Of a stretch of 64,000 bases of DNA, positions 35,165-43,899 are shown one piece after another; position 1 is the first letter of the stretch; every line of letters begins with the position of its first letter. The DNA comes from Aphanothece hegewaldii CCALA 016 (GTDB lineage: Bacteria > Cyanobacteriota > Cyanobacteriia > Cyanobacteriales > Microcystaceae). The position numbers and the translations under genes are program-made. The notes under the pieces are model-generated. The model ran no database searches. It had not been told where the DNA came from and saw nothing but the letters and a program-made list of their open reading frames with translations. The stretch lies in assembly GCF_003007785.1 (NCBI RefSeq), contig NZ_PXOH01000010.1:62001-126000 (forward strand), in the 5' to 3' direction.

Positions 35165-35941
35165 ATGCTAGATTTAAAAAAGAAAAATGCTTTAATCACA
35201 GGAATCGCTAATGAGCGATCGATTGCTTGGGGAATTACGCAGCAACTCCACAAAGCAGGTGCGAATATTGGTGTAACTTATTTACCCGATGAAAAGGGAC
35301 GGTTTGAAAAAAAAGTTAGAGAAGTCGTTGAACCGCTTAACCCTTCCCTTATTGTTCCCTGTGATGTCCAATCTGAGGAGCAAATTGACGCTACTTTTGC
35401 TGCTGTTGCCGAAAAATGGGACAAATTAGACATTTTGATTCATTGTTTGGCGTTTGCTGATAAAGAAGGGTTAACGGGTGATTTTAGCGATATTTCTCGT
35501 GATGTGTTTCTTAAGTCTCTCAACATTAGTACATATTCACTAACCCGCATGGCCAAAGCAGCTAAACCGTTGATGAGTGATGGGGGAAGTATTGTTACTC
35601 TGACTTACATTGGTGGTGTTAGAGTGATTCCAAATTACAATTTAATGGGAATAGCCAAAGCAGGGTTAGAAATGAGTGTGCGTTATCTCGCGTCTGAGTT
35701 GGGATCGCATAAAATTAGAGTGAATGGTATTTCCGCAGGGCCTATACGAACTTTAGCTTCTTCTGCGGTGGGTGGTATCTTGGATATGATTCATCATGTC
35801 GAAGAAGTCGCCCCTTTAAAACGGACGGTAACACAAATTGAAGTAGGAAACACGGCGGCGTTTTTGTGTAGTGATTTGTCTAGCGGAATTACAGGGCAAA
35901 TTATCTATGTTGATGGTGGTTATGAGGTTATGGGAATGTAA
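35165..35941 (+). CDS. fabI: Enoyl-ACP reductase FabI
   Basis: NADH-dependent enoyl-[acyl-carrier-protein] reductase, the last step in each cycle of fatty acid elongation. SDR features of FabI are clear: NERSIAWGIT near the start (cofactor loop), CLAFADKEGLTGDF, and the catalytic Tyr-x6-Lys in YNLMGIAK. The start at ATG 35165 (MLDLKKKNALITG) gives the standard length of 258 residues. Reading from further upstream has no homology support. Confidence 0.95.
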   Translation: MLDLKKKNALITGIANERSIAWGITQQLHKAGANIGVTYLPDEKGRFEKKVREVVEPLNPSLIVPCDVQSEEQIDATFAAVAEKWDKLDILIHCLAFADKEGLTGDFSDISRDVFLKSLNISTYSLTRMAKAAKPLMSDGGSIVTLTYIGGVRVIPNYNLMGIAKAGLEMSVRYLASELGSHKIRVNGISAGPIRTLASSAVGGILDMIHHVEEVAPLKRTVTQIEVGNTAAFLCSDLSSGITGQIIYVDGGYEVMGM

Positions 35942-36246
35942 TAGTATTTTTGTTCTATAATAAAAAGAGGGGTTAAACGGTAACTCCTCTAACGAGAAAA
36001 ATTAGCTAAAATAGTTTTTAAGCCGCGCCAAAGTAAATTAACGTCATCCATGATATACAGTGACAACTATCCCCCTACAATCGTAATTAAATAGCCATTC
36101 AAAGGATAAATGCTCCCCATATCCTATTAAGACACAATATTTTTAAATGAATTGATTGATGGTTTTGAAAACAAAAACTAATTGCATTTTTGAATCAGCT
36201 TTTTTAGATTAAAAGAGGATCAACACTCCCAAAAACAAGCATAACA
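35942..36246. other. Intergenic region after fabI
   Basis: About 305 bases. A hairpin lies at 35966-35990 (listed separately). The rest is AT-rich, and I see no gene or convincing promoter. TATAAT-like tracts occur without -35 partners. Confidence 0.45.
35966..35990. terminator. Hairpin after fabI, likely transcription stop
   Basis: AGAGGGGTT (35966-35974) pairs with AACTCCTCT (35982-35990) over a seven-base loop, with one G-U wobble. Read on the minus strand the hairpin is followed by CTTTTTATTATAG, a good U-tract. On the plus strand, where fabI is read, no U-tract follows. It may act as a bidirectional stop; the weaker side faces fabI. Confidence 0.5.
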
Positions 36247-36930
36247 ATGACAACTGAAGTACAAATCTCATCTAATAATCGTAATCAGTTTCCTTTTTTC
36301 TTGCTTCTAATCGGCGTTTGTTTACCCTTACAAATTTTTGCGTTACTCGCTGTCGCCATTAGCCAAAATGGAGAAGGTTTACCTTTTGATGTGCCGCTTT
36401 TATCAGCAATTCATGACACAGCAAAACCTCAACTCGATATTTTTGCTTCTTTTTTTACTCAGTTTGGATATCTAAAAGGAATCATACCAACGGTTTTATT
36501 TATTGCCTTAGTCTTAGCCTTTCGTCAACAGTGGCATCGCTTTGTATATTTTCTCATTACGGTATTTGGTTCATTTTTCATCGTATTTACGACTAAATTA
36601 GTCTTTCATCGCGCCCGTCCTCATTTATGGAGTATTTTTCTCCCTCTTCCTTCTGATTACTCTTTTCCAAGTGGACATTCAGGCTTAAGTATGATGTTAT
36701 TCGTTGCGCTAGTCAATCTCAGTTGGGGGACTCGTTGGTGTAAATGGGTTATGATTGTTGGAGGGCTTTTCGTTGTGGGGATTGGCTGGACACGCTTGTA
36801 TTTAGGGGTACATTATCCTAGTGATGTCCTAGCGGGATGGATGCTTGCGATCGCTTGGGGAATTGGTGTAAATCTCTCATTCCATTTTCCTTTAGTTAAA
36901 CTTATAACTAGAAAGCAAGACTATCCATAA
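36247..36930 (+). CDS. PAP2-family membrane phosphatase
   Basis: A five-to-six-helix phosphatase with the three PAP2 motifs: KLVFHRARP (KxxxxxxRP), PSGHS near 141 and RLYLGVHYPSDVLAG near 177. Such enzymes dephosphorylate lipid or isoprenoid phosphates, for example phosphatidic acid or undecaprenyl diphosphate. The next gene, a MATE transporter, starts five bases later, so they are probably cotranscribed. Confidence 0.92.
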   Translation: MTTEVQISSNNRNQFPFFLLLIGVCLPLQIFALLAVAISQNGEGLPFDVPLLSAIHDTAKPQLDIFASFFTQFGYLKGIIPTVLFIALVLAFRQQWHRFVYFLITVFGSFFIVFTTKLVFHRARPHLWSIFLPLPSDYSFPSGHSGLSMMLFVALVNLSWGTRWCKWVMIVGGLFVVGIGWTRLYLGVHYPSDVLAGWMLAIAWGIGVNLSFHFPLVKLITRKQDYP

Positions 36931-36935
36931 TTAAT

Positions 36936-38279
36936 ATGAGTTCAATCACCGCACTAACACTCGACAAGGAAGACTTACGCACAGATTTTTACAGACTGGC
37001 ATTTATTAATATTCTCTCTAACTTATTAGTTCCTTTGTCTGGTTTTTTGAGTGTGGCTTTTTTAGGACATTTAGGAGAAATTCACTATTTAGCAGGTGTC
37101 ACTCTTTCCACTATTTTGTTTAATTATCTCTATCGTACTTTGGGTTTTTTGCGGATGAGTACGACAGCAATTACAGCCCAAGCCGTCGGAAGCGATGACG
37201 AAACTTTGATGTGGTTAACGGGTTTAAGAAATGCTTTACTTGCTTTTGTGATCGGTATTATTCTTTTAATCTTACATCAACCTTTGGGTCACATCGGTTT
37301 TGCTTTACTCAGTGCAACACCCGATGTCAAAGAAGCAGGAATCGCTTATTATAATGCTAGAATTTGGGGCGCACCAGCAACATTACTCAACTTTGTTTTT
37401 CTGGGTTGGTTTTTAGGACGAGGACAAAGTGGTAAGGTTTTCTGGATGTCTCTGGTGGGAAATGGCGTAAATATATTTTTAGATTATCTTTTAATTATCC
37501 GATGGAACTGGGCGAGTACAGGTGCCGGGTTTGCCACATCAATCAGTCAATATATCATGTTACTGGTTGGTTTCGTCTTTATCTTACAAGAACTTGAATT
37601 GTCCAAATTTCGAGCTATCTTAAGTCAAATTTGGGTTTCTTCTAACTGGAAAGAAACACTGATTTTAAACCGTGATATTTTTATCAGAAGTTTTGCTTTT
37701 TTATCAACCTTTTCACTGTTTACTAATCTCAGTTCAGCAATGGGAACAATGACGCTGACTGAAAATGCTTTGCTGTTACAAGTGATTACTTTAACGGTTT
37801 ATTTGGTTGATGGGTTAGCTTATGCCACCGAAAGTATGGCAGGAATGTTTAAAGGAAAAGGCGCGTATGAACAGTTATATCCTCTTTTACAAATATCGGC
37901 ACAAACAAGCTTAATGATTGGTATTAGTTTTGCGGTGGCTTGTCTACTTTTTCCTGATTCTTTACTCGGCATTTTAACGAATCATTCAGAAATCTTAGAA
38001 TGTCTTCATCCTTATTTACCTTGGCTATTACCGGTCTTAGGTTTTGGTTCTTTGGCTTTTATGTTAGATGGCTACTTTCTAGGATTAGCAGAAGGGGCGA
38101 TTTTACGCAATACGGCATTAGTAGCAACATTAGCGGGATTTGTTCCCATTGCGATGATTGCATGGCAGTTACAAAGTTGTTATCTTCTGTGGTTGGCACT
38201 ATCTTTATTTATGATTGTTCGAGTAACTTTATTGGGTATACAAGTTCCTAAAACCTTGAAAAGCACACCCATAATTTAG
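36936..38279 (+). CDS. MATE-family efflux transporter
   Basis: Twelve predicted membrane helices in two similar halves, with MATE-type features LVPLSGFLSVAFLGHLG in the first helix and TTAITAQAVGSDDE after it, and a second half opening near residue 255. Acts as a Na+ or H+ coupled exporter of organic compounds; cargo unknown. It is directly downstream of the PAP2 phosphatase. Confidence 0.9.
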   Translation: MSSITALTLDKEDLRTDFYRLAFINILSNLLVPLSGFLSVAFLGHLGEIHYLAGVTLSTILFNYLYRTLGFLRMSTTAITAQAVGSDDETLMWLTGLRNALLAFVIGIILLILHQPLGHIGFALLSATPDVKEAGIAYYNARIWGAPATLLNFVFLGWFLGRGQSGKVFWMSLVGNGVNIFLDYLLIIRWNWASTGAGFATSISQYIMLLVGFVFILQELELSKFRAILSQIWVSSNWKETLILNRDIFIRSFAFLSTFSLFTNLSSAMGTMTLTENALLLQVITLTVYLVDGLAYATESMAGMFKGKGAYEQLYPLLQISAQTSLMIGISFAVACLLFPDSLLGILTNHSEILECLHPYLPWLLPVLGFGSLAFMLDGYFLGLAEGAILRNTALVATLAGFVPIAMIAWQLQSCYLLWLALSLFMIVRVTLLGIQVPKTLKSTPII

Positions 38280-38390
38280 AGACGCACTTATTCTATTTTT
38301 ATTTCTACCTGTGGACATATTTTTATGGCTTGAACAGAGAAAACCTCGTTAAAATATTAGTTAGTGTAACAAAACTACATACACGCCATT

Positions 38391-39296
38391 ATGACAGTCT
38401 CTTATCCCCGCAAATTTAGAAACACCCTCAGCGCACGCGATATTATGAAACGAGTCGTGAAAGAGCGTGAACTGCAAATAATGACTCTGAACCGCTATCG
38501 TTATAGTGAGCAACGTAGCTGTAAAGATTTAACAGAACTCATTGAACGACTCAACGGTGAACCTAAAGAGTTAATTCGAGATATATCTAATCATATCGTT
38601 GAAGAATCTCGTCATGCTCTGTGGTTGACTGATTTATTGATTGATTTAGGCGAAGATATAGGTCAGCCTACTGGAATATCTTATATTGATGCCTTTGAAA
38701 AGCTACTTGATCAAGAAGCTTATCCAACTGAAGCCAATAAAGATGATACCATTATTGCGGCTTTAGCGGCTATTAACGCCACCGAAAAAAGAGGCTGTGA
38801 GCTTTTCGCGGCTCATATTGAAGCTTTAAAAGAAGCCCCTCAAACCGAGGAAAATATTAAAATTAGAGAAACCATTGAACGTATTTTCCCAGAAGAAGCA
38901 GGTCATGTTCGTTGGGGAAATCGTTGGTTATCTAAAATGGCGCAAAAAAGCCCAGAAACAAGAGAAAAAGTTCAATTAGCTAAACGTCGCTATTTTGCTA
39001 TAGAACAAGCTGCCTATGAATCTAGTGATATCATGATGGGTGCAGAGTTTCGACGTATTGAGCATCTGATGGAAATTTCTGAAACAATGCCACTTTGGGA
39101 ACGGACTCAATATTTAATGAAACACATTCCCGAAACGGTTTTTAATCCAGAATTGCAGTTATTCCGTATTGAAATGGCTCAAAAAGCTTGGCAAAAAGAT
39201 CCCAAAATGTTTGTCGAACAGTTTTTACCCATGTTCTTTAATGGTCTAAATCAATCGGATTTAGAACGAATTAAGGAAAAAAACCGCAATAATTAA
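38391..39296 (+). CDS. Ferritin-like di-iron-type protein
   Basis: A soluble helical protein of the ferritin-like superfamily. Candidate metal ligands follow the E...ExxH pattern: VEESRHALW near 67-75, Glu in NATEKRGCELF near 125, and PEEAGHVRW near 167-175. The family of this cyanobacterial protein has no assigned reaction; iron handling or oxidation chemistry is inferred from the fold. A strong terminator follows it directly, so it ends its transcript. Confidence 0.82.
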   Translation: MTVSYPRKFRNTLSARDIMKRVVKERELQIMTLNRYRYSEQRSCKDLTELIERLNGEPKELIRDISNHIVEESRHALWLTDLLIDLGEDIGQPTGISYIDAFEKLLDQEAYPTEANKDDTIIAALAAINATEKRGCELFAAHIEALKEAPQTEENIKIRETIERIFPEEAGHVRWGNRWLSKMAQKSPETREKVQLAKRRYFAIEQAAYESSDIMMGAEFRRIEHLMEISETMPLWERTQYLMKHIPETVFNPELQLFRIEMAQKAWQKDPKMFVEQFLPMFFNGLNQSDLERIKEKNRNN

Positions 39297-39310
39297 CCTC
39301 TTCCTTTTAG

Positions 39311-39338
39311 CCCCTCTTTTCTTTTAAGAGGGGTTTTC
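39311..39338 (+). terminator. Rho-independent terminator after the ferritin-like gene
   Basis: CCCCTCTT (39311-39318) pairs perfectly with AAGAGGGG (39326-39333) over a seven-base loop, followed by TTTTC. It lies 15 bases after the stop codon. Stem and U-tract are typical. Confidence 0.85.
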
Positions 39339-39521
39339 AATTATTTAAAATAGTTTATATTTTTTAACAAAAGTTAAATAAAAAACATTATTAAAAAATT
39401 TCTAAAAAATCAGTAAATACTCAGTTTCAACAAAATAAAGAAGCCATTAATATAGTAACCAAGACTGAATCTAGGAAAGATTCATTAAAGCTATAGTAAT
39501 AATAGAATAAGGTAGCATATT

Positions 39522-40007
39522 ATGGCAGTTATGCAAGAAGTTCTTCGGCCAGATTTAGGCGATTTTAGTAGTATTGTTTGTACAAAAGCAATTGTTGTTG
39601 GTTTAGAAGATGCACTTGGTGAAAAAGCAGCAATGATCGCTTTAGTTGCAGCAGGTAGAAAACGAGGAAAACAGTTGATAGAATCTCTCGGTTTAGAGAA
39701 TGCAGCCAGTCAAATGACGATGGAAGAAATTAAAGTTAAAATTAATGATGCGATCGGGAAAGAAGGGACTCGTTTATGTATCATTGATAAAATTCTTCAA
39801 GTCGGCGATGTCTATCAAGTTTATACTAAAGAAACCATTTGCTCGGCTGGTGAACCTCAAGGATCACCCCGCAATTGTACTTATACATTAGGTGCAATTC
39901 AAGGCGTTTTAGAATCATTTTTAGGTAAACGTTTACGAGGTAAACAAACTGATTCGGTTTTACGCGGTGGTACTCATGATGTTCTCGAATTTACGGTATT
40001 AGAATAA
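39522..40007 (+). CDS. V4R-like (4-vinyl reductase/hydrocarbon-binding) domain protein
   Basis: A 161-residue soluble protein. The C-terminal half resembles the V4R small-molecule-binding pattern: a Cys (ETICSAGEP), a second Cys after RN (NCTYTLGAIQGVLESFLG), and a closing HDVLEFTVLE strand. Homologues sit in cyanobacterial phycobilisome or photosystem assembly regions, but I cannot assign a role here. AAGG lies nine bases before the ATG. A small hairpin (TGAATC at 39466-39471 with GATTCA at 39479-39484) is in the leader. A palindromic repeat follows the stop. Confidence 0.55.
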   Translation: MAVMQEVLRPDLGDFSSIVCTKAIVVGLEDALGEKAAMIALVAAGRKRGKQLIESLGLENAASQMTMEEIKVKINDAIGKEGTRLCIIDKILQVGDVYQVYTKETICSAGEPQGSPRNCTYTLGAIQGVLESFLGKRLRGKQTDSVLRGGTHDVLEFTVLE

Positions 40008-40014
40008 ATCGGAG

Positions 40015-40033
40015 GGGTTTGGAAACCAAACCC
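40015..40033. repeat. GGGTTTGG palindromic repeat, copy 1
   Basis: GGGTTTGG (40015-40022), AAA, CCAAACCC (40026-40033): a perfect 8-bp stem with a three-base loop between convergent genes. Matching elements occur near 54248 and 62663. It may double as a terminator; a short T-run follows on the plus strand and the run of T before it serves the minus strand. Confidence 0.7.
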
Positions 40034-40053
40034 TTAAACAATTAAATCACGGG

Positions 40054-40872
40054 CTAATATTTAACTTTTTTTAACCAGCGATCAATATCTTGTAAAACTT
40101 GCTCCGGAATTTCCCAAGGGAATAAATGTGCTGTGTCGGGGTAACATTTCCAAGTACAATCTTTTAAGTTCTCTGCTGTTTCTTGACTTGAGCGACTGGT
40201 AATATGACGATCGCATTCTCCTGCTAAAACTAAACAGGGCATCTCTAAAGAGTCTAAATCTTTTAAACGATTGTAGCCCATGCCCAACGCTTTAAATAGT
40301 GCTTTTTCAGCAGCGCGAGAGGTTTGTAAATAAGCGGGAGTCCCGTAGGAAGCGATATAATTGTAAGCCTGTGGGGTTTGTTGTTGGATGAGATAACGAA
40401 ACAGCGATCGCTTACCAAAGGTTTCGATATTCCATTTCCAACCTGGTTTTACAGCATTAATTAAGCCAGAAATGCCCGTAAATACCAAATCATACCATCT
40501 AATCGGTGGATGATTGCCCACTGGACGCGCCGCAGACGCAATTAAAATCAAACCTTTAAAACGTTTTGGATCAGCTAAAGCCAATTCTAAGGCTAATATA
40601 CCGCCTAAAGACCATCCCAGTAATAAACATTCCTCAATCTGATATTGATCCAAAAGTGCCGTGAGATCACTTAGATGATCCTGCATCCTAAACCGTTTTT
40701 GATATCGACTTTTGCCATATCCTCGTAGATCAGGGGCTAAAGTTTGATAGTGTTGGGACAGATGATCCGTAAATACTGCTAAACTATTGCTAGAACCTGG
40801 ATGACCATGTAAGCACAGAATTGGATAACCTTTTCCTTTGATCTCTACATTGAGGGGAAATGTAATCGACAT
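40054..40872 (-). CDS. Alpha/beta-hydrolase
   Basis: A 272-residue hydrolase. The oxyanion turn HGHPGSS lies near residue 24, the nucleophile elbow GWSLGG near 93-98, Asp in GECDRHIT near 218, and His in PDTAHLFPWE near 250. Substrate unknown; relatives include esterases, haloperoxidase-like and lipase-like proteins. I use the ATG at 40872 (MSITFPLN). An upstream TTG at 40911 would extend into the palindromic repeat and is unlikely. Confidence 0.85.
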   Translation of the reverse strand: MSITFPLNVEIKGKGYPILCLHGHPGSSNSLAVFTDHLSQHYQTLAPDLRGYGKSRYQKRFRMQDHLSDLTALLDQYQIEECLLLGWSLGGILALELALADPKRFKGLILIASAARPVGNHPPIRWYDLVFTGISGLINAVKPGWKWNIETFGKRSLFRYLIQQQTPQAYNYIASYGTPAYLQTSRAAEKALFKALGMGYNRLKDLDSLEMPCLVLAGECDRHITSRSSQETAENLKDCTWKCYPDTAHLFPWEIPEQVLQDIDRWLKKVKY

Positions 40873-40887
40873 ATATATATAATGTCG

Positions 40888-40904
40888 GGTGGGAAATCCC
40901 CACC
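40888..40904. repeat. GGTGGG palindromic repeat, copy 1
   Basis: GGTGGG (40888-40893) and CCCACC (40899-40904) form a 6-bp stem with a five-base loop between msrA and the hydrolase gene, preceded by GTCG. Related copies lie at 48112 (also preceded by GTCGG) and 54298. Confidence 0.55.
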
Positions 40905-40914
40905 GCAACAAAAC

Positions 40915-41577
40915 TTAATTCAACTGAACATTAAGAGAAATTGGACATTCTACGTTTGTGCCACCCAACCCACAATAACCATTTGGGTTTTTTGCCAGAT
41001 ATTGTTGATGATAGGCCTCAGAATAGTAGAATTCAGGAGCATCCAGAATTTCTGTGGTAATTGTGCCGAATTTAGCAGCAGTTAAAGACTTTTGATACAT
41101 ATCCCGCGACGCTTCGGCTAGTTTTTTTTGTTCGTCGGAATAAGTATAAATACCTGAACGATATTGGGTTCCTGTATCATTACCTTGACGCATCCCTTGA
41201 GTTGGGTTATGGCTTTCCCAGAAAACTTTTAGGAGTGCTTCATAACTAATTACTTTGGGATCATAAACCACTAAAACTACTTCATTATGACCCGTCATGC
41301 CCGTACAAACTTCATGGTATGTGGGGTTAGGGGTAACACCAGCAGCATAACCGACAGCCGTCGTATATACACCTTCTAACTGCCAGAATTTGCGTTCTGC
41401 ACCCCAAAAACAGCCTAAACCAAACATCGCCATTTCTAACCCATCGGGAAAAGGAGGCTTTAGGGGATGTCCATTCACGTAATGAGTGGCTGGAACCGCC
41501 ATCGTTTGCGATCGTCCGGGTAACGCTTCTTCTGGTTTAGGAAGACTCGACTTTTTACCAAATCCGAATAACACCAT
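40915..41577 (-). CDS. msrA: Peptide-methionine (S)-S-oxide reductase
   Basis: Repairs methionine-S-sulfoxide in proteins. The catalytic GCFWGAE motif lies near residue 54, with the nucleophile Cys. Other conserved segments are [25 protein letters not shown] and [18 protein letters not shown]. The C-terminal [11 protein letters not shown] adds the two recycling cysteines. Length is normal at 220 residues. It is upstream of the alpha/beta-hydrolase on the same strand, with a palindromic repeat between. Confidence 0.95.
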   Translation of the reverse strand: MVLFGFGKKSSLPKPEEALPGRSQTMAVPATHYVNGHPLKPPFPDGLEMAMFGLGCFWGAERKFWQLEGVYTTAVGYAAGVTPNPTYHEVCTGMTGHNEVVLVVYDPKVISYEALLKVFWESHNPTQGMRQGNDTGTQYRSGIYTYSDEQKKLAEASRDMYQKSLTAAKFGTITTEILDAPEFYYSEAYHQQYLAKNPNGYCGLGGTNVECPISLNVQLN

Positions 41578-41681
41578 AACTATGACCGTCTACTATAAAT
41601 GCTTTACTTTACATTTTTTCACATTTTTTAGGAGCTTGGGGGTGTTAATTTCCGATCTAGGAGTTAGAAGAGGGATAATTG

Positions 41682-41828
41682 TTACAAATCCGAGATTACA
41701 GAAGCTTTCTCCGATAAGGTTTCACTAAGATTACCTTGATCTGATTTAAGCGAGTAGGTGGAGAGGAAAAATAATCCTAGTGAGGTGCTGATGATTAAAA
41801 CCGATAATTGGTGCATGAATCTTTCCAT
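41682..41828 (-). CDS. Predicted 48-residue single-pass membrane protein
   Basis: A short frame begins MERFMHQLSVLIISTSLGL at 41828 and ends at 41682. Residues 8-25 are hydrophobic, making one membrane helix; the rest is Ser/Glu-rich. AAAGGA lies six bases before the ATG, a good ribosome binding site. It occupies the gap between the solute-binding protein and msrA. I recognise no family. Support is the ribosome binding site and the membrane helix only. Confidence 0.45.
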   Translation of the reverse strand: MERFMHQLSVLIISTSLGLFFLSTYSLKSDQGNLSETLSEKASVISDL

Positions 41829-41943
41829 ACCGCATCCTTTTTCTAGATTGATCATCATTCTAAGTAATTTTTGGGATATTATCTGTAAATTTTATAACAA
41901 GTTTTGGTCAATCTCCGTAAATTTACGATAAAGAAAAGATGCG

Positions 41944-42813
41944 TTACTGTGGATTAATGTCTGGACAATTGACATTTGTTTCTTGAATGTAAGAATCAAC
42001 AATGCTGAACCAGTCGGCTATAATTAATTGCGATCGAGCGATTTCGATCGTTTCATTAACCAACTTTTGCCATTGTGGGTTATTTTTCGGCAAAATTAGT
42101 CCGTAATATTCACAAGTTAAAGGTTGTGTGGGAACAATTACATAATCTTTTTCTAAATCTAAACCTAATAAAGTCGCTTCACCGATTAATAAAATTCCAT
42201 CACTGACAAAAGCGTCGATTCTTCCTCGTTGTAAAGCTTGAATTCCTCTCACTCTTCCAGTGGTTCCCTGGAATTGTTGAATTGTGGCTAAAGGATAACG
42301 GGTTCTAATAAATTTTTCTGTTGAAGTATTGCGTAAAACGCCTATAGTTACTCCTTCGAGTGTGCCTCTAACATTAAACTTTAATTGATCATCTTTCCTA
42401 ATTAAAAATTGTATTCCTGTTACTAAAAATGGCTTAGAAAAAGAAACAAATTGACTGGGTTCGGTTTGAATGCTATTGGGGCCACATTCTAAGTCAATAA
42501 CTTGATCTTCAATAAGATCAAAACGATTAAAAAGAGTTGATTGAAATATTTTAACGGTAAAAATATTTCTTTTTAATTCCTGTTGAAGTTGTCTTCTTAA
42601 CTGATTAACAAAATCTAGACATAATCCCGAAAGATTATTATCGGCATTCCGATAACCAAAAGGCACAGCATCTTCACGAATACCGACTCGAATTAATCCT
42701 GTTTCTTGTATGTTTTCGAGTACTGTTTTATTTTGTGCTTTTAAAGGAATCGGAAAACTAACAGTGACCAATAAAGTAGCCAGAAATAATTTAGATAGAT
42801 GATTGATCTTCAT
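41944..42813 (-). CDS. Periplasmic solute-binding protein (family 3, amino-acid type)
   Basis: A signal peptide (residues 1-26, ending PLKAQ) leads to the family 3 binding-protein fold: GLIRVGIREDAVPFGYRNADNNLSG near 39 and GVLRNTSTEKFIRTRYP in the second lobe. Such proteins capture amino acids for ABC import or, in some, act as receptors. No permease or ATPase is adjacent. The gene start overlaps the end of the AI-2E-family gene by 23 bases, so the two are probably cotranscribed. Confidence 0.88.
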   Translation of the reverse strand: MKINHLSKLFLATLLVTVSFPIPLKAQNKTVLENIQETGLIRVGIREDAVPFGYRNADNNLSGLCLDFVNQLRRQLQQELKRNIFTVKIFQSTLFNRFDLIEDQVIDLECGPNSIQTEPSQFVSFSKPFLVTGIQFLIRKDDQLKFNVRGTLEGVTIGVLRNTSTEKFIRTRYPLATIQQFQGTTGRVRGIQALQRGRIDAFVSDGILLIGEATLLGLDLEKDYVIVPTQPLTCEYYGLILPKNNPQWQKLVNETIEIARSQLIIADWFSIVDSYIQETNVNCPDINPQ

Positions 42814-43867
42814 GTTTTTGATGAGCTAAAAAACTAGGTTTTAGTTGCCATTGATCTAAAATATCTTTAAATAAAACCTCATCTAACCAAGTTTTAGTAA
42901 CAACTGTGAGAGGTAAAGCTAATAATAATCCTAAAATACCAAACATTTGTGCAAAGAAAATTTGTGCCATTAAGGTAATAGCCGGAAGTAAAGAAACCTG
43001 TTTCGCCATCACCGTAGGAGTCAATAAATAACTTTCGATATTTTGAATGAAAAAATATAAAATTATAATGGGTACAATCTTAATAGGAGAATCAATTAAA
43101 GCAATCATTAGAGGAAAAACTAGACTCATTGTCGGGCCAATGTTGGGAATAAAGTTAAGTAATCCTGCCATAATTGCATGGACTAAAACAAGATTAATTT
43201 GGAGAAAAAATAAACCCGTACCACTTAAAAGACCAACAAAAGTAGAACTAATTACAATTCCGATTAACCATCCTCCTAAAGCTTCTTCGGAAAGTGTCAT
43301 TATTTCATCAGCGCGTCTTCGATAAAATGAAGGGAATAATTGAATCAAAGATTGTCTATACTTAGTCGGATTAAGTAAAAACATAATCGTTAGAATAATC
43401 ACGAAGATAAATTGAAAAGCAATCGTAAAAGAGTTAGAAAAAATTGCAATAAAGTTAGAAAAAACTTGACTACCTAATGGCTGTAATTGCTGTTGAATAA
43501 TATCACCCAAAGGAGGAATAGGCGGCAACCATTCTAATTTTGTTCGCTGTTGTCTTAAGATTGTTAGTCCATTACTGATTTGTTCCCAAGCTTTAGGTGT
43601 TAATTCAATGAGCTTTTGAAATTGTTCGATAAACGGTGGCACAATTAAACTAAAAAATATAATTGCAGTAACAACACAAAGAAATAGGGTGAGCAAAATT
43701 GCTATTTTTTTTCTAATGCCAAACCGTTCAATTCTCTTAACAATTCGATTTAAAGCAACAACTAAAACAATCGATGTAAAAATCAGTAGCAATAATTGTC
43801 GAATCTGCCACAATACATAAAGAGAAACTAAAAAGACAATAAAACCAAGCCATTGACCAAATTTCAC
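42791..43867 (-). CDS. AI-2E family (UPF0118) membrane transporter
   Basis: A multi-pass protein with eight predicted helices and the family end segment FGILGLLLALPLTVVTKTW. Other family segments are GLLNFIPNIGPTMSLVFPLMIAL and LTPTVMAKQVSLLPAITL. Some members export autoinducer-2, others are Na+/H+ antiporters, so the cargo is open. The gene is between the solute-binding protein (overlapping) and a large exported protein. Confidence 0.9.
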   Translation of the reverse strand: MKFGQWLGFIVFLVSLYVLWQIRQLLLLIFTSIVLVVALNRIVKRIERFGIRKKIAILLTLFLCVVTAIIFFSLIVPPFIEQFQKLIELTPKAWEQISNGLTILRQQRTKLEWLPPIPPLGDIIQQQLQPLGSQVFSNFIAIFSNSFTIAFQFIFVIILTIMFLLNPTKYRQSLIQLFPSFYRRRADEIMTLSEEALGGWLIGIVISSTFVGLLSGTGLFFLQINLVLVHAIMAGLLNFIPNIGPTMSLVFPLMIALIDSPIKIVPIIILYFFIQNIESYLLTPTVMAKQVSLLPAITLMAQIFFAQMFGILGLLLALPLTVVTKTWLDEVLFKDILDQWQLKPSFLAHQKHEDQSSI

Positions 43868-43899
43868 CGCAATTACCTAATTAGATTGATTGAATAATT

